Source of the DNA: CAZRGV01 sp964599655 | Lineage (GTDB): Bacteria; Planctomycetota; Planctomycetia; Isosphaerales; Isosphaeraceae | Length of the DNA: 64,000 bases | Direction of reading: 5' to 3' | NCBI GenBank assembly: GCA_964599655.1 | Contig: CAZRGV010000006.1 | Location: forward strand, 1 to 64,000 | Shown: positions 18,030 to 26,050 of the stretch, one piece after another | Position numbering within the stretch: position 1 is the first letter of the stretch | Layout of the letters: each line of letters opens with the position of its first letter | The notes under the pieces: generated by a model | The model's input: the letters and a program-made list of their open reading frames with translations, nothing else | What the model was told of the DNA's origin: nothing | Database searches by the model: none | Position numbers and translations under genes: made by a program

Positions 18030-19049
18030 TCAACGAAGGTCCGCCGCTAAGGCGGCCGGTTCCGACGAGCTCGCGGCCGCCGACGTCGACCGAAACAGGT
18101 TGCTCAGAGCGTCGGCGAGTTCCGGGAACCGGAACTTGTAGCCGAGGGCGAGGGCCTTCGACGGCACGACCTTCTGCCCTTCAGTGACGACCTGCGCCAC
18201 CTCGCCCAGGACCAGTTTCAAAACAGGATCGGGGGGACCAAACGGCAGGTAAAAGCGCCAGGGCGTATACGGCTTTCGGAGCACCTTTGAAAGCGCCCTG
18301 GCGAAGTCGGCGTTGCGAACAGGGTTGGGCGACGTTCCATTGATCGGCCCTTTGGCCTCGCTGTGGTCGAGGGCGAGGAGGAACAGACCCACGATGTCGT
18401 CGAGATGGATCCAGCTCATCCATTGCTGGCCCGAGGCCGGCTTGAATGCGCTGCCACCACTTCCGACCGGCACGCCGGGAGACAGCTTGAAGATGGGGGT
18501 CATCACCCCCAGCGCGCCTTCTCCCCGCGCGAGCACCACTCCGGTGCGAATCCAGGCGACTCGCAACCCCAACGACTCGGCGGGCTTGGCGGCCGCTTCC
18601 CAGTCACGACAAACGCCCGCCATGAAATCGTTCCCCGGAGGGGACGACTCGGTAAGTTCCTCGTCACCGTGGGGACCGTAGTATCCGATCGCCGAGGCTT
18701 GAACCAGAATCGTCGGCCTGGTTGAGGCGCGGGCGATGGCGGTCACGACGTGCTCGGTCGCTCGGATCCGGCTGTCCCGGATCTTTCGCTTCACTTCAGC
18801 ATCCCAGCGCTCGGCGAACAGGTTGTGTCCGACGAGATTGACAACGGCATCGCAACCATCGAGGGCGGTCTCCCAGGCTCCCGGCGCGACTGGATCGCCT
18901 TGGACGATCTCGGCACCTCGAAGAGCCGGGTTGAGTCGGGCGCGATCGGCTCGCCTGGAAAGGATCACCGGCCGGTCCCCGCGATCGATGAGCCGCTGGC
19001 AGACACGGCGGCCGATCAATCCGGTTCCACCGGTGACAAACACTCGCAT
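18030..19049 (-). CDS. TIGR01777-type NAD-dependent epimerase family protein (YfcH-like)
   Basis: 339 residues. The N-terminal MRVFVTGGTGLIGRRVCQRL is the Rossmann loop of extended SDR proteins. The order of NLVGHNLFAERW, ASAIGYYGPHGDEEL and WMSWIHLDDIVGLF, followed by PNPVRNADFARALSKVLRKP, is characteristic of the TIGR01777 family (SDR39U1/YfcH), whose natural substrate is not established. The YYG in place of YxxxK suggests weakened classical catalysis. The start is at the MRVFVTGG methionine; longer in-frame starts would add a non-conserved tail. Confidence 0.88.
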   Translation of the reverse strand: MRVFVTGGTGLIGRRVCQRLIDRGDRPVILSRRADRARLNPALRGAEIVQGDPVAPGAWETALDGCDAVVNLVGHNLFAERWDAEVKRKIRDSRIRATEHVVTAIARASTRPTILVQASAIGYYGPHGDEELTESSPPGNDFMAGVCRDWEAAAKPAESLGLRVAWIRTGVVLARGEGALGVMTPIFKLSPGVPVGSGGSAFKPASGQQWMSWIHLDDIVGLFLLALDHSEAKGPINGTSPNPVRNADFARALSKVLRKPYTPWRFYLPFGPPDPVLKLVLGEVAQVVTEGQKVVPSKALALGYKFRFPELADALSNLFRSTSAAASSSEPAALAADLR

Positions 19050-19220
19050 CACGAGACGCCTCCAGAGTGCATCCTTGGAAGGCCAGGCGGGGACCGTCCA
19101 AACGAGAACGAACCATCTTGTAACACGCACCCCCCACCCGTCAAGCGGCCGGTGGCGGACTCTGGACGGAACCTTGCAAATGAGCGATCCGCTTCCACGG
19201 CGACCTTGGCGCGGATTGAA

Positions 19221-19250
19221 GGCCGGACCACCGAGCGGCAGAGTCCGGCC
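19221..19250 (-). terminator. Hairpin downstream of the acyl carrier protein gene
   Basis: GGCCGGAC (19221-19228) pairs with GTCCGGCC (19243-19250) in a perfect 8-bp stem, 34 bases past the stop of the leftward carrier protein gene. Confidence 0.4.
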
Positions 19251-19283
19251 CTTTCACAAATTCGCCCGGCTTTGGAGCCCGGC

Positions 19284-19541
19284 TCAGGCGGCCATTTTCT
19301 TCTCGGCGATCAGGCCAGTGATCTGGCTGATGCTGTCCAGATGGTCCGCGCCCGCCTCGTGGGCCTCGAGCGTGACGCCAAACGTTTCTTCCAAAAAGAC
19401 GACCAACTTGAGTGTGCTGATCGAGTCGAGGATCCCGCCCGTGATCAAAGGAGTTTGATCGGTCAATTCCGACGGGTCTTCGCCGGGGAGGAACTCGCCG
19501 AGGATGTATTCGCGAACAGCTTTTCTGATCTCGTCATTCAT
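19284..19541 (-). CDS. Acyl carrier protein
   Basis: 85 residues, the usual size. GGILDSISTL carries the serine for 4'-phosphopantetheine attachment at the start of helix II, and acidic helices surround it. It is not the primary fatty-acid AcpP: the motif is LDSIS rather than ADSLD, and no fab genes are adjacent. Carriers of this type work with a dedicated acyl- or aminoacyl-AMP ligase or transferase. GAGGAG eight bases before ATG 19541 decides the start. It follows the phosphodiesterase gene by 65 bases on the same strand, suggesting a shared transcript and a role in surface glycan or lipid modification (inference). Confidence 0.88.
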   Translation of the reverse strand: MNDEIRKAVREYILGEFLPGEDPSELTDQTPLITGGILDSISTLKLVVFLEETFGVTLEAHEAGADHLDSISQITGLIAEKKMAA

Positions 19542-19606
19542 GAGCGGTCTCCTCATTCAAAAGGGGGGAACGACGGCGAGCGTGCCTCGTCAAGAAAGGC
19601 CGAGGC

Positions 19607-21193
19607 TCACGTGCCATCGGCTCCGAAACCTGCCGCCGCCAGCAGTGCCTCGAGCCGGGGATCGGACGCGATGATCGGTCGGCCTCCCCGACGGACCGCC
19701 AGTGGAGTCTCGAACGCGTCGTGAAGCACGCGGCCCTGCATCCCTTCGGGAATGTCGAGGCCGAGCATGGCGAGCGCCGTGGGAGCGATATCATGCAAGT
19801 CCGCCACGAGCTGATCGCCGGGCCGGACATCGGGAGCTTCAATCGCGACCACGCCATTTTTGTAGTGCGTGCCCGGCAAATTTGGGTCGGGGCGAAGAAG
19901 CGACTGGTCGAACGGGCTCCATTTTGCCTGAGCCTGGAAGCCGTCGGCGGAGGGGGCGATCACGTCGGGCAGGCCCTCGGTGACCGGATCCAGCCCGTAA
20001 CGTTCCGCCACGTCGAAGGCGTCCGCGAAGAGCGGGAGGCCGGTGTCCGGATCTCTCGTGTCGAGGCAGAGCTCGATGACCTCGCGCTTCACGCGCTCGG
20101 CGACGCCGGATTCCCTGGTCGTATCAGGATTGAGGAAGATGCAGCCGCTGAGCTGGCCGAATGGGGCGAACGCGACGGTCTGAGTCCAGTCGCACCCGAC
20201 CTCGCCGTCGATTGACCGGGGCAACCGCCGGCCGGGTCCGCCGGGTTCCCTTCGCGTCCGCCAGCGATGAAGTCGGTCCCGCAAACGGTTGAATCGGTAT
20301 CGGAACCTTGTCCCGTAGGCCAGCCGTCGCTGAAGGCCGGCGCGTTGGAGCAGACCGTTGACATTGACGAGCGCACGGCAGGGGCCGAATCCGTGGTCGG
20401 AAACGGCAATGATGGCCGCGTCTCGCTTTGAGGCGAGTTCCATCAGGCGGCCGACGGCCTCGTCGAGGGATCGCATGCAGTCCTCGACCACTTCGTTCCA
20501 GCCCGGCCGACGTTCTCCGGTGTCGTCGACGTCGAGGTAGGGCCAGAGCCGATGCTGAAGGCTATCGAGGTTGTGGAAGTGGACCATCATGGCCGACCAG
20601 TCGGAACGGGCGTCGGCTCGCTCGGCGGCATCAACCTGCGCTCGAAAAATGGCCCGATTGCGAGCGCCCAGGGTATGAAGCTCCTCCAGGGTGCCGGGCC
20701 TCGACTTCCAGACGATCTTGTGCGTGTAGTCGGGAACCTCGCGAAAGATTTCCTCCGCGAAGTCAGGGCACTGGGCGAAGGCCCAGTCCAGCCCGGGCGC
20801 ATCGGAGCCGGACACGACGATCCCACGGACCGAGGGAGGCGGATACGTCATCGGCAAGTTGAGACTGATGACCTCCCGATCGTTGGCCGAAAGGATCTGC
20901 CAGAGGGTCGGCACCTTGACCCGTCCCGCGTGATTGGGCCGGATCGTGCGGTCCGAGACCTCAACATGGTAAAATTCGTGAATTCCATGAACCGGCGGCG
21001 TACAGCCCGTCGCGAACGAGGTCCAGGCGACGGGTGTCACCATGGGCGTGCTGGAGCGGAGCGTGCCCGAGGCGGCTCGCCTCCAGAGCGAGGCTAGATT
21101 CGGAAGACATCCCCGCTCGAACAACGGCCCGAACACGTCCATCGTGCCGCCGTCGAGGCCGAGAAACACGACCCGAGATGCGGGAGCCGGCAT
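19607..21193 (-). CDS. Alkaline-phosphatase-superfamily phosphodiesterase
   Basis: 528 residues. The N-terminal VVFLGLDGGTMDV supplies the first metal-binding Asp; PMVTPVAWTSFATG holds the probable nucleophile Ser/Thr region; HFHNLDSLQHRLWP and AVSDHGFGPC supply the other metal ligands (Asp, His). This is the type I phosphodiesterase/nucleotide pyrophosphatase family (PF01663-like). No signal peptide is seen, so it is probably cytoplasmic. It is followed by an acyl carrier protein and is divergent from a polysaccharide export lipoprotein. That neighbourhood suggests processing of a nucleotide- or lipid-linked intermediate, which is inference. Confidence 0.85.
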   Translation of the reverse strand: MPAPASRVVFLGLDGGTMDVFGPLFERGCLPNLASLWRRAASGTLRSSTPMVTPVAWTSFATGCTPPVHGIHEFYHVEVSDRTIRPNHAGRVKVPTLWQILSANDREVISLNLPMTYPPPSVRGIVVSGSDAPGLDWAFAQCPDFAEEIFREVPDYTHKIVWKSRPGTLEELHTLGARNRAIFRAQVDAAERADARSDWSAMMVHFHNLDSLQHRLWPYLDVDDTGERRPGWNEVVEDCMRSLDEAVGRLMELASKRDAAIIAVSDHGFGPCRALVNVNGLLQRAGLQRRLAYGTRFRYRFNRLRDRLHRWRTRREPGGPGRRLPRSIDGEVGCDWTQTVAFAPFGQLSGCIFLNPDTTRESGVAERVKREVIELCLDTRDPDTGLPLFADAFDVAERYGLDPVTEGLPDVIAPSADGFQAQAKWSPFDQSLLRPDPNLPGTHYKNGVVAIEAPDVRPGDQLVADLHDIAPTALAMLGLDIPEGMQGRVLHDAFETPLAVRRGGRPIIASDPRLEALLAAAGFGADGT

Positions 21194-21462
21194 GTGCGCT
21201 CGCCTCGATGCCTATCTCTCCAAGATCGCCGACCGCCTTCCGTGGCGACCGGGCAGGGGCCGACCATCGCGGACCGGGGCCCCGGAGAACGGCCGAACCC
21301 TACCGGCTTCGCCCAATCCGGTCAATCCCGAGTTTCTTCTCAAGTCGTCGAGGCCGTCTGGCCGAAAGGTGGATCGGGTAAAGTCCGGCGCTGGCTTCCG
21401 CCTGCGCTGACGACTCGGCCCGTCAGGGAGGCGGGTTCAACCATAGCGGAGGGAGCTGGCTG

Positions 21463-22191
21463 ATGACGTCATGGACCCTGCCGACTCCTGGGCGAGCCCT
21501 CATCCTCGTCGTTCTGCTTCTCTCGCTCGCGCCGCTGACGGGCTGCGGTCTGCTGAGCGAGCACCAGTCGCGCAAGATCCCTCAACTCGGAACCTACGAC
21601 CCGCATCAGCCTCGAGAGCTTCAGATGGTGTCGATGCCCGACTACGTGGTCGAGCCTCCCGACGAGCTCGAAGTCAACGTCCGGCCCGCGACGCTCGACA
21701 TGCCCTTGACGAGTGTGGTCGTTCGCCAGGATGGTTTCATCGACCTCGGCTTCAACGGCGACGTCTACGTCTCGGGCCTCACGCTGGAGCAGGTGGAACG
21801 AAAGATCGCTCAGCACCTGAAACCGATCGCCGCTCGACGCAACTTGCAAGAGCCGATCGAGGTCTCGGTGCGTTTGGTCAACGGATCGCAAAGTAAGCAG
21901 TACTACGTCCTTGGGACCGTCACCACGCAGGGGTCATTCCCTCTAACGGGCAGCGAGACGGTGCTTGACGGCATCCTCCGCGCAGGGCTTCGTACCAACA
22001 GCCTCCCCGAGAAGGCCTACCTCGCCCGTCCGCACCCTGCCGGAGGCCCCGACCAGATCCTCCGTATCGATTGGGAGCGGATCAAGGTGGGAGACACCTT
22101 CACGAACTACCAGCTCATGCCGGGCGACCGGATTATTGTGCCCGGTGGCCGGCCGCCGAGCCTGTTCCAATCCCTCTTCGGTGGCGGCTGA
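21463..22191 (+). CDS. Polysaccharide export lipoprotein (Wza/BexD-like)
   Basis: 242 residues. It begins with a lipoprotein signal: hydrophobic VVLLLSLAPLTGC, with the lipobox cysteine at about residue 28. The Poly_export domain follows (DYVVEPPDELEVNV, VVVRQDGFIDLGFNGDVYVSGLTLEQVE), and one SLBB-like domain is recognisable from YYVLGTVTTQGSFPLTG and LMPGDRIIVPG. Such proteins form outer-membrane channels for exported polysaccharide. It is shorter than Wza (about 380 residues), having only one SLBB repeat and no C-terminal helix. GGAGGGAG precedes ATG 21463. No polymerase or flippase is in the window. Confidence 0.9.
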   Translation: MTSWTLPTPGRALILVVLLLSLAPLTGCGLLSEHQSRKIPQLGTYDPHQPRELQMVSMPDYVVEPPDELEVNVRPATLDMPLTSVVVRQDGFIDLGFNGDVYVSGLTLEQVERKIAQHLKPIAARRNLQEPIEVSVRLVNGSQSKQYYVLGTVTTQGSFPLTGSETVLDGILRAGLRTNSLPEKAYLARPHPAGGPDQILRIDWERIKVGDTFTNYQLMPGDRIIVPGGRPPSLFQSLFGGG

Positions 22192-22311
22192 ACACAGGAG
22201 CTTCCCTCGCTCCAGCGTCCAAGCCGAAAGGCCACCTCCCGAGCGGAGGCTTGGGGCTCCATTGCCACGTTGCGTCGGATTCATACCGGGAGTGGCGCTC
22301 GCCCGGCGGGC

Positions 22312-22716
22312 TCAATCGATCTCACCACAGGCGCGACGGGCGTCGAGTTCGAACCAGTTGTCGAAGTAGTAATGACGCCCCTGGATCCAGGCCCAGACGC
22401 TCGCCGCGACGTAGGCGGGCAGGAAGACCGGCCCCCATCGCTCGACCTGACGGACGTGAACTTGCTCATGGTCGCGGCAGAGGTCCAGGCAGAGTTCGTC
22501 GCGGCCGAGGATGACGTGTCCAAGCGTCATCGCCGAAGCGCCAACCACCCGTCGAGAAAGAAACCAGGACGCGAAGCCGCCATGAAATTCGAGCGCCCCA
22601 AGCCGTCGCTGAACGCGGCCTCCTGAAGCCAGCGTGAGGACACCGGCCGTTAGCCCCACGCACGTTGTGGGAGCGGCCCAGGTGTAGACGAGCGTGCGAA
22701 CGACCAGAGTCCTCAC
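22312..22716 (-). CDS. Small membrane protein with HExxH motif
   Basis: About 134 residues from a GTG start. A hydrophobic N-terminal helix is followed by DHEQVHVRQVERWGP, an HExxH zinc-protease-like signature placed before a second hydrophobic stretch (FLPAYVAASVWAW) and an aromatic HYYFDNWFE tail. The combination occurs in small conserved bacterial hypothetical proteins whose activity is untested. It converges on the export lipoprotein gene. The start is uncertain: in-frame codons further upstream exist but look non-coding. Confidence 0.55.
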   Translation of the reverse strand: MRTLVVRTLVYTWAAPTTCVGLTAGVLTLASGGRVQRRLGALEFHGGFASWFLSRRVVGASAMTLGHVILGRDELCLDLCRDHEQVHVRQVERWGPVFLPAYVAASVWAWIQGRHYYFDNWFELDARRACGEID

Positions 22717-23008
22717 CTTCAACGGAAGGCTCCTTCGTGATTGGCTCCCGAAACGAGGCGTCGCGCGTCGGCCTGAACTGACGTGACGAACAGCGCAAGA
22801 GGCCCGATCCGTGGAATCGATGCGATCCACCCAGATCATTCGACGAGAACACGGCAGCGTCAACCGTTCTCCCTCGGAAGCCGGTCGCTCCCTTCAACGG
22901 TCCGAATGGGTGTGCCCCGATGCCTCGCGGGAAGAGTTCTCGTAGAATCATCGCGCCAGGGAAGTTCCGATGAATCCCTAACGAATGAGTCGTGGAGAGT
23001 GACACATC

Positions 23009-24508
23009 ATGTTGACGTCGCGCCGGCTCTGGTTAAGCCTCACCGTGATCGCGCTGGCCGAGGTTCCACTCGCAGGACGAATTCTTGGTAACGACGGTTC
23101 AGACGCACCCGCCGTTCGGCCGATCGAGCCCCGGTTGATCGAACAGCCAAGGTCGGAGTATCAGGCGCGTCGTCAGGAATTGATGAGGCGAGTGAAGGAC
23201 GCGGAATCGAGTCGTAGCGGTTTCGCTCGTGGAGAACCTCGAGTCCCCTTGATCGTTCTTCGAGGGGGCGACAATCAAGATCGGGAAGACTTCGAGGAAG
23301 GTCGATTCCGACAGACGAACTGGTTCGCCTACCTGACGGGCGTCGAGATCCCAGGAGCCTACCTGATCCTCCTACCCACTGAGAATCGTGCAACCCTTTA
23401 CCTACCTCCCGGGCCGATCGGTCATCCCGTGATGAACGGCGAGTGGGTGCATGCACGGCCGGGACCCGAGGCCGCGGAATGGCTTGGATTCGATCAGGTT
23501 GAGTCGACGGGCAAGTTGCTCGGCGACCTGTTCACGATCCTCGACGACCCGATGCGACCGGGTTTCGGGCGATCAAGCCATGCGGCGGTCTACATGATTT
23601 CTCCGAATCCGAAAGATTCGGACACCTCCCCGTTGGCTCGGTTTGTCCGCTTGCTGAGGGAAGGGGCCCCATCGACGGATTTTCGAGACGTGGCGACGAT
23701 CCTCGGCGAGCTGCGCAAGGTGAAGTCCAACGCCGAGTTGGCAATTCTTCAGAAGGCGATCGACATTACCGGAGAGGCGCAGAAGCGGGTCGTCGAATCC
23801 ATTCGCCCCGGACTCGTCGAATACCAGCTCGAGGGAAAGATCCTTGGTGCGTTTCTGGACGGCGGTGCACTTCGGCCCGGATTCGCCTCGATCGTGGGTT
23901 CAGGCCCGAATGCGACGATTCCGCATTACTTCGACAACAACCGGAAGCTGGAGGACGGCGACCTGGTCGTCGTCGACATCGGCGCCGAATATCAGTATTA
24001 CACGGCCGACATCACGCGCACGTATCCGGCGAACGGCCGGTTTACGCCCCGGCAGCGCGAACTCTATCAACTCGTTCTCGATGCCCAGGAGTACGCCGCG
24101 AACCAGATGACGCGCGGAAAAACGCGGCTTGGCGAAATGACTGGTGTGGTTCGAGCATATCTTCGGAAGAGTCCGCTCCGCGCCCGGGATCAGGACGGCA
24201 AGGAGCAGACCATGGATCGTTTCTTTATTCACGGTCTGAGCCACTACCTCGGCATGGATGTGCACGACGTGGGTGACATGTCGAAACCGATCGAGGTCGG
24301 TGAGGTCTTCACGATCGAGCCGGGACTCTACATCAAGAGCGAGAACATCGGCATCCGCATCGAAGATGATTACGTGATGACCGAGGACGGTCCCTTGAAG
24401 CTGTCCAAGGCCATCCCGAGCGATCCGGACGCGATCGAAAAGGCCATTGCCGAGGCCCGAGAGAAGGCCGATGCGAAGGCATTGGAGGTGGGCGCCGGTT
24501 CTCGCTGA
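23009..24508 (+). CDS. Secreted M24-family Xaa-Pro aminopeptidase
   Basis: 499 residues. A signal peptide ends near residue 22. An N-terminal creatinase-like domain (about residues 45-220) precedes the pita-bread catalytic domain. Metal ligands are visible: VVVDIGAEY and ADITRTY (two Asp), HGLSHYLGMDVHD (His), FTIEPGLYI (Glu) and GIRIEDDY (Glu). The enzyme removes N-terminal residues preceding proline. The signal peptide suggests periplasmic peptide turnover rather than the usual cytoplasmic PepP role. GGAGAG nine bases upstream supports the ATG. Confidence 0.92.
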   Translation: MLTSRRLWLSLTVIALAEVPLAGRILGNDGSDAPAVRPIEPRLIEQPRSEYQARRQELMRRVKDAESSRSGFARGEPRVPLIVLRGGDNQDREDFEEGRFRQTNWFAYLTGVEIPGAYLILLPTENRATLYLPPGPIGHPVMNGEWVHARPGPEAAEWLGFDQVESTGKLLGDLFTILDDPMRPGFGRSSHAAVYMISPNPKDSDTSPLARFVRLLREGAPSTDFRDVATILGELRKVKSNAELAILQKAIDITGEAQKRVVESIRPGLVEYQLEGKILGAFLDGGALRPGFASIVGSGPNATIPHYFDNNRKLEDGDLVVVDIGAEYQYYTADITRTYPANGRFTPRQRELYQLVLDAQEYAANQMTRGKTRLGEMTGVVRAYLRKSPLRARDQDGKEQTMDRFFIHGLSHYLGMDVHDVGDMSKPIEVGEVFTIEPGLYIKSENIGIRIEDDYVMTEDGPLKLSKAIPSDPDAIEKAIAEAREKADAKALEVGAGSR

Positions 24509-24601
24509 GAGGAAAACTCGGGTTGCGTTCCGGAGCAGTCCGGGTACATTCGCGACGTGCCAGGATGGGGACGGATTGGCGGCAGGCAAGGAGGTGTGCC
24601 C

Positions 24602-25747
24602 ATGGACTTCGCCCTGAGTGCCGATCAGCAAGCATGGCAGGATGCCGCCATTCGATTCGCCCGCGAGCAGCTTCAGGACGATCTGCTCGCTCGTGACGAG
24701 CGTCGGGAGTTCTGGCGGGAGGGCTGGAAACGCTGCGCCTCATTTGGGATCCAAGGGCTTCCGGTCCCCGAGGAATACGGCGGCAAGGGTAAGGATCTGC
24801 CCGTCACGATCGCCGCGATGGAAGGACTCGGCTACGCCTGCGCCGATACCGGACTCGTGTTCTCCATCAACGCGTCGACCTGGACCAACACCATTCCAAT
24901 CCTCCGCTACGGCACCGAGGCGCAGAAACGGCGATGGCTACCTCGGCTCTGTGACGGCACGCTCGTCGGCGCGAACGGCGCCAGCGAGCCGGAGGCCGGG
25001 TCCGACATTTTCAGTATGCAAGCCACCGCCGACCGGAAGGGGGATCGCTGGATCCTCAACGGCCGAAAAACCTGGGTCACGAGTGGGCCGGTTGCCGACC
25101 TGTTCGTCTGCTACGCCAAGACCGACCCTTCGAAGGGCGTGCTGGGGATTACCGCGTTCATCATCCCTCGAGAAACGCCCGGATTTCGCGTCGTGCGAGA
25201 GATCTACAAGATGGGCGTCCGGACCGTCCCGATGGGAGAGCTCGCCTTCGAAAACTGCGAGCTGCCGCTGGACGCGATGCTCGGTCGCGAGGGCCGGGGA
25301 GCGGAGGTTTTCAACTGCTCGATGGAGTGGGAGCGAGGGGCGATCCTTGCCAGCGCTCTGGGAACCATGCGGCGGCAGCTCGAACGTTGCATCGAGCATG
25401 CCCGCACCCGGAAGCAGTTCGGCAAGCCGATCGGCAAGTTCCAGTCGGTCGCGAACCGGATCGTCGACATGAAGCTGCGGTTAGAGACCTGTCGGCCACT
25501 CGTCTACAAGATCGGCTGGCTGAAGGCGCACGACAGGGATGCCACCCTCGAATCGGCGATGGCCAAGCTGCATGTTTCCGACTGCTGGGTCAAGAACAGC
25601 CTAGACGCCGTGCAACTGTTCGGCGCACCGGGATTTGTGGCCGAGTTCGGCATCGAGCGCGACCTGAGAGACTCGGTGGGAAGTCTGATCTACTCCGGAA
25701 CGAACGACATCCAGCGCAACATCATCGCCCAGCATCTTCGCCTCTGA
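24602..25747 (+). CDS. Acyl-CoA dehydrogenase
   Basis: 381 residues, standard length. It oxidises acyl-CoA to enoyl-CoA with FAD, passing electrons to ETF. Visible are GLPVPEEYGG, the FAD/substrate segment GANGASEPEAGSD, GRKTWVTSG, RKQFGKPIGKFQ and a C-terminal YSGTNDIQRNIIA. At that last site MCAD-type enzymes have the catalytic Glu (YEGT); here it is Ser. A Glu stands instead in helix G (MEWERGAILA), the position used by isovaleryl-CoA and long-chain dehydrogenases, so the enzyme probably acts on branched or long acyl-CoA. GGAGG upstream of ATG 24602 decides the start. Confidence 0.93.
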   Translation: MDFALSADQQAWQDAAIRFAREQLQDDLLARDERREFWREGWKRCASFGIQGLPVPEEYGGKGKDLPVTIAAMEGLGYACADTGLVFSINASTWTNTIPILRYGTEAQKRRWLPRLCDGTLVGANGASEPEAGSDIFSMQATADRKGDRWILNGRKTWVTSGPVADLFVCYAKTDPSKGVLGITAFIIPRETPGFRVVREIYKMGVRTVPMGELAFENCELPLDAMLGREGRGAEVFNCSMEWERGAILASALGTMRRQLERCIEHARTRKQFGKPIGKFQSVANRIVDMKLRLETCRPLVYKIGWLKAHDRDATLESAMAKLHVSDCWVKNSLDAVQLFGAPGFVAEFGIERDLRDSVGSLIYSGTNDIQRNIIAQHLRL

Positions 25748-26050
25748 TCGGCTTCGGATAATCCGTTGCCCCGTCCCGTAACCGCCTCGCCGTCCGAGAG
25801 AGACGAACGTTCTTCCTTGAGCGGTGCCAGTGAACGGTTGCGGCACGCGGCCCAGTCGGGTATGAAGAATCGGTCTTGCCACCGTCCACCGGGCAGCACG
25901 GGGTCGAAGATTCCGCGTACGACCGCTCGAAGAGCGAGCCGCGACGCCAGACGGTCGTTTTGCAACCTCGATGCACCCACGTGACGTAGAGCGATGCCAA
26001 TCTCCTCCGCCAAAGCGAGCCATTGATCGTTGGGAAAGGGACCGGCTCCG
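25748..26050. other. Intergenic, possible degraded minus-strand frame
   Basis: 303 bases between two rightward genes. A minus-strand open frame with protein-like composition crosses it (about 26040 to 25690) but has no ATG or ribosome site and ends antisense inside the dehydrogenase gene. Promoter signals for the downstream transporter are not obvious. Confidence 0.3.
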
